From CAZHOV01 sp964534315 (GTDB lineage Bacteria > Bacteroidota > Bacteroidia > Chitinophagales > Saprospiraceae): a stretch of 7,806 bases of DNA. Positions 1 to 7,100 of the stretch are shown here, one piece after another. A model generated the notes under the pieces. That model was given only the letters and a program-made list of their open reading frames with translations. It had not been told where the DNA came from and made no database searches. The position numbers were made by a program, and so were the translations under genes. Where the stretch lies: the NCBI GenBank assembly GCA_964534315.1, contig CAZHOV010000220.1, positions 1-7,806 of the forward strand, read 5' to 3'. The number at the start of each line of letters is the position of its first letter. The first letter of the stretch is position 1.

Positions 1-91
1 GTGGATGTACTATTCTGACCGCGAGAAAATCGCGAAATTCAAATAATCTCACGAGTCTTAATCCTTCTTTTCGTGGATGTACTATTCTGAC
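1..91 (-). CRISPR. Leader-proximal end of a CRISPR array (runs off the left edge)
   Basis: Nineteen bases at 1-19 (GTGGATGTACTATTCTGAC) recur exactly at 73-91. The natural repeat is 55-91 (37 nt), starting GTCTTAATCC and ending TTCTGAC, so it is bounded by GTC/GAC. This leaves one 35-nt spacer at 20-54 and a 72-bp repeat-plus-spacer period, normal CRISPR geometry. The repeat copy at 1-19 is cut by the window edge, so the left boundary of the repeat rests on the single full copy. On the minus strand the repeat ends GGATTAAGAC, resembling the GGATTGAAAC-type 3' ends of many type I/III repeats. I therefore infer transcription leftward, in the same direction as the cas genes and away from the AT-rich leader at 92-396. 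A cas2 gene 305 bp away strongly supports the call. The subtype cannot be fixed from this window; type III is a guess from repeat and spacer length and the company of a primase-polymerase. Confidence 0.9.
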
Positions 92-396
92 AGCAACGAG
101 TGCAATTTAATATTTATCAGAGACTTATGAAAGTTTATGGAAAAATAACAATACATATACGTTTTTATAACAATTAGATTACGTATTCATATTAAAAAAA
201 ATCATAATGAGCGACGACATCAATGTTAACTAAATATTAATTAAACTGGCTTTGTATTAACTTAATATTAAGTGATTGCAGTAATAGGGCTAAATTAATT
301 TACATTCAATTAACATTGGGCTATCGCTTCGAAAACACTTCATCAAATACTGAAACTACGGGGCTCATTTTTTACTTTTTATATCCTATTTAAATC
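92..396 (-). promoter_or_regulatory. AT-rich CRISPR leader / cas2-array intergenic region
   Basis: This 305-bp stretch between the cas2 stop and the last CRISPR repeat has no plausible gene and is strikingly rich in A and T, with many TTAA, ATTAA and TTAATATTAA tracts. Its position next to the first repeat, on the cas-gene side, is where a leader carrying the array promoter and integration signals is expected. A perfect 14-bp palindrome, ACTTAATATTAAGT, lies at 260-273. No hairpin plus T-run that would end cas2 transcription is obvious, so read-through from cas2 into the array is possible. No convincing Bacteroidota promoter (TTG, then TAnnTTTG) was found pointing at the array. The leader role is inferred from position and composition only. 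Confidence 0.65.
260..273. repeat. 14-bp perfect palindrome in the CRISPR leader
   Basis: ACTTAATATTAAGT equals its own reverse complement. It is made only of A/T apart from one C and one G, so chance occurrence in AT-rich DNA is not negligible. It could be a binding site for a dimeric protein within the leader, but nothing else supports that. Confidence 0.4.
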
Positions 397-867
397 CTAA
401 AAAAACAAGGTATTTGGCTTATCTACTATGGCCTCGATCTGCACATTCTTACCGATCAACTTCATAGCCCTTACATCGCTGGCATTAATAGGCACCAATA
501 TAATGCTGTCTTCATTTTGATAATACGAGTTTACCTCCTTCAACGTTTCACTGATCTCCTGAAAATGCTTGTTCTCACTGCGGGCTATAAATACCGATTT
601 CTGAATACGAATACAACCTCTCTTCTCCAAATATTTGGCAATCTGATAACGGACCTTGTCTTCTGATATGTCATACATAATTAAGTAGATCATCTCTGTA
701 GCTTTTACCGGGGAGGCTTTGATAATATTTAACATTTGCTGGATCCTGGCGGATAACTCCGGCATGAGGTCTTCTTCTGGAATTACGACCGATTCCTGAA
801 TGCCGGCTTCCCGAATTTTCTGCAGTTTCTCTTTGAGTGAATATGTCCGCTTCTTTGGTCGAGCCAT
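397..867 (-). CDS. cas2: CRISPR-associated Cas2 with N-terminal extension
   Basis: Cas2 is the structural partner of Cas1 in the integrase complex that inserts new spacers into CRISPR arrays; many members also show nuclease activity in vitro. The Cas2 core runs from about residue 59 to 150. It opens with the family signature first strand MIYLIMYDIS, with the conserved Asp at residue 66. It continues with KVRYQIAKYLEKRGCIRIQKSVF (broken here as residues 71-93, key residues Arg73, Gly84, Gln89, Ser91, Phe93) and the later strand DSIILVPI at 120-127. At 156 aa it is longer than the usual 85-110 aa because of about 58 extra N-terminal residues that begin MARPKKRTYS and look basic and helical. The ATG at 867 is chosen because it abuts the stop of the upstream primase-polymerase gene (TAG then ATG, no gap) and follows a purine-rich stretch, implying translational coupling. 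An internal Met59 start would give a standard-size Cas2 but would waste this arrangement. The gene points at the CRISPR array. Confidence 0.9.
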   Translation of the reverse strand: MARPKKRTYSLKEKLQKIREAGIQESVVIPEEDLMPELSARIQQMLNIIKASPVKATEMIYLIMYDISEDKVRYQIAKYLEKRGCIRIQKSVFIARSENKHFQEISETLKEVNSYYQNEDSIILVPINASDVRAMKLIGKNVQIEAIVDKPNTLFF

Positions 868-1893
868 CTATTCTTCTTTCGTTTTTAAGGTGGCTAATAT
901 CTGCTCCAATACCTGGACAGCCAGCGTCGCCAACTCGGTATTACTCCCGCTTTTGGTGGTCCGAACGACCCTAAAACCATTCTTACCGTAAAAGATATTA
1001 ATTTCTGCCCACAATTCATTACATGCCAACTTAATTTTTCGGCCATAACTAATGGGATGGGTTTCCAACACCTCCATTTCAAATTCTAATAACTTCTCTT
1101 CCAACTCTGGCAACGCCTGGTCCACTTCGGGTGGAACAAAATAATTCTTCTTCTTCGGTTTCCGGTAATGGGGATTCAGTTTTTCTTTTATCCGGCCAAG
1201 TACTTCCTCGCTCAAGCTATTCTCATCTTTCTTTTTGGAGGCTACCTGGTTCTTTTTTACAAACTGCTCGGCTTCTTTCAGATCTTTTTCCGCCTGATCA
1301 AAATTAAGGTCAGGTAGAAATGCTTCCATTTCAATTTCTAGCGGCTCCGGATTGTAATAAGCATTGGGGTCATAGCTCAAAAAACAAGTCCGGGTCACAT
1401 CAGAAGTCTTGAAATCTAACACCTGCTCTAAATGATGTGTGGTGGCAAAGCGCTGAGCAAAAAGCTTGTAAAACGAACTAAACATCGCCGCATCTTTACA
1501 GGGCTCTTTTAATTTAAACAACACCTTTAATCCGTCTTCACTGGGTGATGTAAACAATAAATGCACTTCCGGCAGTTGCGCTAATCGCTCTGCCAATACC
1601 CGCTTATCCAGCTCAGCTTCTTCCAGGTGATCGAGATCCAGGATCAAATACTCAATAGCAGCAAAATGCTCCGTCCGCCGGATCTTGGGATGAAAGACAC
1701 CGCATACAAAATAGGGCAACTGCTTTTTTAACTCCCGGTACTGCTTTTCATCCATACTCTTCACCATCCGCAGCTGCTCAATCCGATCCCGAAACTGCTG
1801 CTTGGGCTTTGATATGCCAAAAAATAATCGCTCTACCGTTATCTTCTGCAACGGATCTCCTGGTTTTGTAATATTTGTGCCAAATTGTAACAT
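868..1893 (-). CDS. CRISPR-associated primase-polymerase (CAPP, VirE_N/AEP-type)
   Basis: This 341-aa protein is a probable archaeo-eukaryotic-type primase-polymerase of the VirE_N/BT4734 group, which in CRISPR loci is thought to help make or finish DNA for spacer acquisition. The catalytic module spans about residues 15-190. A metal-binding motif I sits in LILDLDHL (Asp86, Asp88), a motif II-like TSPSEDGLKVLF at 115-126 (Ser118, Gly121, Lys123), and a third block with Asp160, Asp165 and Arg168 leads into FLSYDPNAYYNP (171-182). A charged, Lys-rich linker (about 200-250) follows, then a C-terminal domain (about 250-335) containing WAEINIFYGKNGFRVV, which I do not recognise in classic VirE_N proteins. 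It probably belongs to the CRISPR-linked subgroup annotated as CAPP type B, but I recall this rather than having searched. The ATG at 1893 is the only good start: the frame stays open upstream through the heptamer array to a TAA at 2089-2091 but holds no ATG. Direct abutment with cas2 supports a CRISPR role over a mobile-element primase. Confidence 0.82.
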   Translation of the reverse strand: MLQFGTNITKPGDPLQKITVERLFFGISKPKQQFRDRIEQLRMVKSMDEKQYRELKKQLPYFVCGVFHPKIRRTEHFAAIEYLILDLDHLEEAELDKRVLAERLAQLPEVHLLFTSPSEDGLKVLFKLKEPCKDAAMFSSFYKLFAQRFATTHHLEQVLDFKTSDVTRTCFLSYDPNAYYNPEPLEIEMEAFLPDLNFDQAEKDLKEAEQFVKKNQVASKKKDENSLSEEVLGRIKEKLNPHYRKPKKKNYFVPPEVDQALPELEEKLLEFEMEVLETHPISYGRKIKLACNELWAEINIFYGKNGFRVVRTTKSGSNTELATLAVQVLEQILATLKTKEE

Positions 1894-2082
1894 GCGTCTT
1901 GAGTCTTGAGTCTTGGGTCTTGCGTCTTGCGTCTTGCGTCTTGCGTCTTGAGTCTTGAGTCTTGGGTCTTGAGTCTTGGGTCTTGAGTCTTGAGTCTTGG
2001 GTCTTGGGTCTTGGGTCTTGAGTCTTGGGTCTTGGGTCTTGAGTCTTGAGTCTTGGGTCTTGGGTCTTGAGTCTTGAGTCCT
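1894..2082. repeat. Heptanucleotide tandem array, 27 units of G(A/G/C)GTCTT
   Basis: On the plus strand, 27 consecutive 7-bp units fill 189 bp without an indel. Each reads GAGTCTT, GGGTCTT or GCGTCTT; the last unit (2076-2082) is GAGTCCT. Variation is almost confined to the second base. GCG units cluster at the CAPP-proximal end (1894, 1922-1949), and GAG/GGG units alternate elsewhere. The array begins at the base next to the CAPP start codon, so on the minus strand the operon's 5' region is a run of CAAGACT/CAAGACC/CAAGACG. The minus strand has no stop codon in any of the three frames across the array, which creates long artificial reading frames rich in KTQDSR. I see no promoter in it. Similar CAAGACT arrays are, to my recollection, seen in other Bacteroidota intergenic regions. 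Confidence 0.97.
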
Positions 2083-2118
2083 GGGGAGTTAAAAAACTCA
2101 AGACTCAAGACTCAGGAC
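2057..2118. repeat. Inverted heptamer block forming a long hairpin downstream of the S41 gene
   Basis: After the tandem array, about three units recur in reverse orientation at 2096-2119 (ACTCAAGACTCAAGACTC and onward). Bases 2064-2079 and 2096-2111 are a perfect 16-bp inverted repeat with a 16-base loop, and pairing continues outward with mismatches to about 2057/2118. A smaller inner stem, GAGTT (2086-2090) with AACTC (2095-2099), lies within the loop. The structure starts 3 bases past the S41 protease stop, so it may end that transcript or protect its 3' end. The T-run on the minus strand is in the loop and not after the stem, so it is not a textbook intrinsic terminator. Confidence 0.75.
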
Positions 2119-2121
2119 TAG

Positions 2122-3768
2122 TTAAGGTTTCAGTAATTGATTATACCGATCGGGGTCATTAAATAGCTCGATAGCTGCCTTTATTTCGGGATCGCTATTC
2201 AGGCTTGCTTCAATTTTACCTTTTTGATAGTGATAGCGGCCTACAATCTCTTTAGCTAATAGATTGGTAATTACATCTTTGTGGTTGACCAGATCGTTCT
2301 CTTTTTTGGCAGAGAGTTTACTTTTAATAGCAGCGATATCGGTCAGGATAGCCGGGTTTTGTCCTTCTTTTTCAGCGACTTCTTCAAGCTTAGCAAGAGC
2401 TTTATGCGTATCGGAACGATATTCGAAATCCTTATTTTTTAGATACTGAAGGAATTGATCGTAATTGGTAAATTGGAAGCTTTTGGCTTCGCCGATAGAT
2501 TCATTTTCGACATAATACTGTGTTGCAAAATCAAAAATGACATGGTCTTTTTCCAGGCTTTTGACAATATCGAGATCGGAAGGACTTTCGAGTACGACAT
2601 CCGGTTTAACACCGCCTCCGTCAAGGACAATACGGCCGTTGTTGGTTTTGAACTTAGCCCGTTTTTCTTCTTCAATATTCACAGGTTCTCCGTCCTCATA
2701 TTCTACGCTTTGGATGCAGCGGCCGCTGGGGATATAATACTTTGCCGTTGTCAATTTTAGTTTCGAATTATACCCGACATCTTTAGTGTTTTGGACGAGT
2801 CCCTTTCCGTAAGTTCGTTGCCCCATCAGTACGCCGCGGTCATAGTCTTGAAGGGTGCCTGATACGATCTCGGAAGCAGAAGCAGAGCGGTTATTAATCA
2901 GAACAATTACCGGGATTTCGACGTCAACCGGATTCATTCGGGTACTAAAACTACGGTCCCGCTCCTTTATTTTACCTCTTGTAGAAGCAACGAGTTCTCC
3001 TTTAGGAATAAAGGTATTAGAAACATTGACCGCTTCGGATAGAAGTCCTCCTCCGTTTCCTCTCAGGTCAAGAATAACGCCTTTGAGATCTGGTTTTTCT
3101 TCTTTAAGTTCTCTAAGGGCATTACCGACATTGCGGCCGGCGTTTCGGGTAAAAGTGGTAAGTGCGATATAGCCAACATCTTCGCCTACGATCCCGGAAT
3201 AAGGGACGTTAGGAATGCTAACTTCTCCGCGCGTCATTTTTATCTTTTGGGGCTTACTCTCTCCGGGGCGTTGAATGGTAAATTCTATTTGGGTACCCGG
3301 ATAACCTCTGAGAAAGTCGGTTACATCATCGGCCGATTTACCTTTGGTGGATTTACCGTCGATCTCGAGAATAACATCTCCCGCCTTCAGTCCGGCTTCT
3401 ACGGCTGGACTATTGGCGTAGGGTTCGGTGATAACAATTTCATCATTCATTTCTTGAATTACGGCACCGATCCCGTTATATTTACCTTCCGTAATATAAC
3501 GATAGCTTTCGATCTCGGATTCTGAGATGTAGTTTGTAAAAGGATCAAGCGATTCGAGCATGGCATCCAGACCAGTGCGCATGAGTTTGGATGGATCTAC
3601 TTCGTCTACATAATGCACATTTATTTCCTTGTAAAGATTGGTGAAGATTTCGATATTCTTGGCGATCTCGAAATACTTGTTGTTGGTTTCGGCGGTAAAA
3701 AAAGCAAGACTAACTGCGCCGAGCAAAAGAACAATACCCACTTTAGCGAAACGACGTAATCTACTCAT
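2122..3768 (-). CDS. S41-family C-terminal processing protease (Ctp/Prc-like)
   Basis: A 548-aa envelope serine protease of the carboxy-terminal processing family, which trims or degrades exported proteins from their C-termini. A short basic start followed by a hydrophobic stretch (about residues 9-25) indicates a signal anchor or signal peptide, placing the enzyme in the periplasm. An N-terminal helical region containing LDAMLESLDPFTNYIS (67-82) is typical of the family. A PDZ domain follows at about 95-180, with the binding-loop region near GIGAVI and AGLKAGDVILEIDG. The S41 catalytic core is at about 190-395: Ser297 in RSASASEIVSG, Lys322 in TYGKGLVQ and Gln326, with the 25-residue Ser-Lys spacing and Lys-x3-Gln pattern of E. 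coli Prc and plant CtpA. The C-terminal region of about 150 residues (400-548) is helical, charged and common in Bacteroidota members. The gene is intact. The ATG at 3768 precedes the basic residues of the signal segment. No functional link to the CRISPR genes is evident, despite the shared strand. Confidence 0.95.
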   Translation of the reverse strand: MSRLRRFAKVGIVLLLGAVSLAFFTAETNNKYFEIAKNIEIFTNLYKEINVHYVDEVDPSKLMRTGLDAMLESLDPFTNYISESEIESYRYITEGKYNGIGAVIQEMNDEIVITEPYANSPAVEAGLKAGDVILEIDGKSTKGKSADDVTDFLRGYPGTQIEFTIQRPGESKPQKIKMTRGEVSIPNVPYSGIVGEDVGYIALTTFTRNAGRNVGNALRELKEEKPDLKGVILDLRGNGGGLLSEAVNVSNTFIPKGELVASTRGKIKERDRSFSTRMNPVDVEIPVIVLINNRSASASEIVSGTLQDYDRGVLMGQRTYGKGLVQNTKDVGYNSKLKLTTAKYYIPSGRCIQSVEYEDGEPVNIEEEKRAKFKTNNGRIVLDGGGVKPDVVLESPSDLDIVKSLEKDHVIFDFATQYYVENESIGEAKSFQFTNYDQFLQYLKNKDFEYRSDTHKALAKLEEVAEKEGQNPAILTDIAAIKSKLSAKKENDLVNHKDVITNLLAKEIVGRYHYQKGKIEASLNSDPEIKAAIELFNDPDRYNQLLKP

Positions 3769-3963
3769 AAAAATTCAGTTTAAAATAAAAAATGGTGTTC
3801 AGTAAATAGTTAAAAACCTTTTGTACGGTGCCTTGAAGGCAATATCCTTCAATAGAATTTGATACTTAAGCTAAAGGTTATGAAGAACGCAAAATAAATT
3901 AAGCGAAAGTAGAAATTTTTTGAAGGAAGTAAGGCAGGTTTTAATCTTGTATATTAGTTAACG

Positions 3964-3971
3964 CAAAAATA
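3964..3971 (-). promoter_or_regulatory. Possible -7 element for the S41 protease gene
   Basis: Read on the minus strand, these bases are TATTTTTG, a full match to the Bacteroidota -7 consensus TAnnTTTG. No TTG -33 element is found at the usual distance, and the implied 5' untranslated region is about 190 nt. In AT-rich DNA such a match may be chance. Confidence 0.25.
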
Positions 3972-4081
3972 GGGTCTTTTGGTTTAAAGGAAGGTAGGAA
4001 AAAGAAATAAAGTGCAGAATTAAGTCTGTACGACCGGAAAATGAACTAGAGAAATAGTCTAAAAATCAATCTAATTAATGT

Positions 4082-4089
4082 TATCTTTA
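4082..4089 (+). promoter_or_regulatory. Possible -7 element for the fibre-protein gene
   Basis: TATCTTTA fits TAnnTTTG except for the last base and lies about 80 nt before the start codon. A clear -33 TTG is missing, so this is a weak candidate. Confidence 0.2.
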
Positions 4090-4167
4090 GAGTGATAATC
4101 AAAAGCTGACTCGTCAAAGAGTTTCAACTTCTTTTCTTTAATTTTTCAATTCCAAAAGTGCATCCTT

Positions 4168-7100
4168 ATGAAACGCGTTTTTCTACTCTTTCTATTTGTC
4201 TTTTTTCAGTTTTTAATGGTACAAGCTCAAACCGTTCCTCAGTCCTTCAAATACCAAGGCATTGCCAGGAGTGACGGAGAGGTCATAACCGGTAGTATCG
4301 GCTTGCAGTTATCGATCCGGATAGATGATCCGTCCGGAGCAGTTGTCTACCAGGAGCGTCATTTTCCGGAAACGAATGATTTTGGGGTCTTTTCTGTCAA
4401 TGTTGGGGAAGGCATTATGACACTTGGTACTTTTTCAGATATTGACTGGGGTATGGGGATCTTTTTTTTAGAGGTAGAGCTTGACCCTAATGGAGGGGCT
4501 TCTTTTGAAACACTTGGTACCTCTCAGATTCTGAGTGTTCCTTATGCGCTTTATGCTGAAAGAGCGAGCTTTACCGACAACGTTGCAGATCCCGACTCAA
4601 CAAATGAATTACAAAATATTGAGATCAATGGTGATCAACTGACTATTACCAATGGAAATACGATTACCCTGCCTCCGGACACAGATGATCAGGAATTAAT
4701 GCTGAACGGTGCAGAGCTTTCCATTACCGATGGAAATGCCGTTACCCTTCCTGATGATAGCGATACTAATGAAATTCAGGAGTTGGAACTCAACGATAAT
4801 ACGTTGAGCATCACAGGAGGAAACGAAGTATCCTTACCTCCCGTAACAGATAACCAAACCCTCGATATAAGCGGAGATGAACTAAGTATCTCAAACGGAA
4901 ATACAGTGACCATACCCGACGCAAGCACTACCAATGAAATTCAGGAACTTTCACTTGATAATAATGTCCTTAGTATTTCTGATGGAAATGCGGTGACCCT
5001 ACCGCCGGGGCTCGATAATCAAGTATTAGAAATTAATGGAGCCGACCTTTCCATCTCAAATGGAAATACCGTCACCTTACCAGATGATAGCAATGTAAAC
5101 GAATTACAATCTTTAGACCTTAATGGAGATCAATTAAGCATTAGTGACGGAAATGTGATCACCTTACCGCCTGATAGCGATGAACAAGTGCTCTCCCTAA
5201 CCAATAGTGTCTTAAGTATCAGCAATGGAAATATGGTGAATCTGCCTCCTGATAATGATGAACAAACCCTATCCTTAACAGGAGGAACCCTTTCCATCTC
5301 GAATGGTAACTCGATCACTTTGCCAGATGAGAGTCCGACTAACGAATTGCAAAACCTGACCCTAAATAACAGCATCCTGAGTATATCCGGAGGGAATCAG
5401 GTCATCTTACCCCAGGGATCAGACAATCAAACCTTGGATTTAGATGGAGATCAGCTGAGCATATTAGACGGCAATACGGTTACACTGCCTGATGCTAGTG
5501 CCACGAATGAGTTACAAGACTTAATCTTAACCAATAATATTCTTAGCATTTCTGACGGAAACCAGATCACCCTACCGCTTGGAACAGATAGCCAAACCTT
5601 AGACTTGACCGGTGATCAATTGAGCATATCCAATGGAAACGTATTGACGCTACCCGATGTAAGCAGTACCAATGAGCTGCAGAATTTATCTTTAGCCAAT
5701 AATGTTTTGAGTATATCCGATGGAAATCAAGTGACTTTACCACAGGACCTGGATAGTCAGACGCTAACAGTATCCGGTGATCAGTTATCTATATCAAATG
5801 GCAACGCCGTCACCTTACCGGATGCAGATGATGAAAATGAATTGCAAAGTTTAGACTTATCCGGAGGGGTCTTATCAATTAGTGGCGGCAACTCGGTGAC
5901 GTTGCCGGCAGATACCGATAATCAGACATTGACACTTGATGGACTGGAGTTGAGTATTGAAGATGGAAATAGTGTTCTCCTGCCAGCAGATAATGACGAC
6001 CAGGAATTGACGCTCAATGGTGCCGACTTAAGCATCGAAAATGGAAATACCATAACGTTACCTGATGCAAGCGCAACCAATGAGTTGCAGGATTTGGCTA
6101 TTTCGGGAGATACCTTATCAATAACGGGAGGTAACGAGATCATTGTTCCTGATGGAAGTGCAACCAATGAGTTACAGGATTTGGTACTTGCGGGAGATAC
6201 CTTATCAATAACGGGAGGTAATGAGATCATTGTTCCGGACGGAAGCAGTACGAATGAGTTGCAGGATTTGGTACTTGCGGGAGATACCTTATCGATAACG
6301 GGAGGTAATGAGATTATTGTTCCGGACGGAAGCAGTACGAATGAGTTGCAGGATTTGGTTCTTGCGGGAGATACCTTATCGATAACCGGAGGCAATGAGA
6401 TTATTGTTCCGGATGCGGATAGTACGAATGAGTTACAGCATCTGATGTTGATAAATGATACGTTATCCATTGAAAATGGAAACTCCGTGGTGTTGCCCAG
6501 TTTTGTGGATACAGATGATCAGACATTATTTGTGAATGGGGCTGATCTGAGTATTGAAAACGGAAATACAGTTACCTTACCTGATGCCAGTATTTTTAAC
6601 GAAATTCAAGACCTTTCGTTAAATGGGAACATTTTACAAATCACGAATGGTCAAGGGGTGACCCTGGCATGGACGATTGATGGTTCGGATGTTTACCGCA
6701 ACTTTGGGAATGTGGGGATTGGGACGAGTTCGCCAACACGCGATCTAACGGTTCGAACCGATATTTTAAGTCAAAATTCCAGTGGATTTGACCGGACCTT
6801 GATTACAACTAATACCGATGATGCCGGATATATAAGAGCTTACGGGCCAAATGGCAATTCCAATGTTGAAATCACGTCTAACCTTTTCGAAGATAATCAT
6901 GGTTGGTTGGGTATTTTTAATAGTGCTGGTTTAGACCGAACGACTCTGACTGTCCGGAGTACAGGAGAAGGGTTTATGCGGACATTAGGCCCAAATGGCA
7001 GTTTAAACGTTGTTGTATCCAGTACAACAGGAAATGCGAATAATGGAGCGCTTGCTGTTTTTGATGCTTTTGGTAATGAGCAGGCTTCTATCATTATCGA

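Larger units (their letters stand above)
3769..4167. promoter_or_regulatory. Divergent intergenic region between the protease and the fibre gene
   Basis: This 399-bp AT-rich stretch holds no credible coding sequence and must contain the promoters for both divergent genes. No RNA gene, strong terminator or operator-like inverted repeat stands out. The bases just before each start (AATTTTTATG on the minus strand, CATCCTTATG on the plus strand) lack Shine-Dalgarno sequences, as is usual in this phylum. Confidence 0.6.

Noticed and set aside
868..1893. Mobile-element or conjugative-element VirE-type primase rather than a CRISPR gene
   Set aside because: No transposase, integrase or relaxase is nearby, and the gene abuts cas2 and points at a CRISPR array, which favours the CRISPR-associated class.
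55..2082. Shared GTCTT word between the CRISPR repeat start and the heptamer units, suggesting a common origin
   Set aside because: Only five bases are shared (GTCTT) and the periods are 72 versus 7 bp; this is chance-level similarity.
1778..2108. Two overlapping minus-strand reading frames encoding KTQDSRLKTQD-type repeats across the heptamer array
   Set aside because: The heptamer has no stop codon in any minus-strand frame, so open frames arise automatically. They overlap the CAPP gene out of frame and their sequence is a direct by-product of the repeat.
2065..2121. Classical rho-independent terminator for the protease gene
   Set aside because: A strong stem exists, but on the transcribed strand the T-run lies in the loop and not directly after the stem, so only a hairpin was annotated.
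3247..3525. Plus-strand open frame within the protease gene
   Set aside because: It lies fully antisense to the conserved PDZ region of an intact S41 protease and has no independent support.
5922..6470. A 182-residue minus-strand open frame opposite the fibre repeats
   Set aside because: Its protein repeats mirror the coding repeats on the other strand, and it lacks any signal or family resemblance; it is an antisense shadow.
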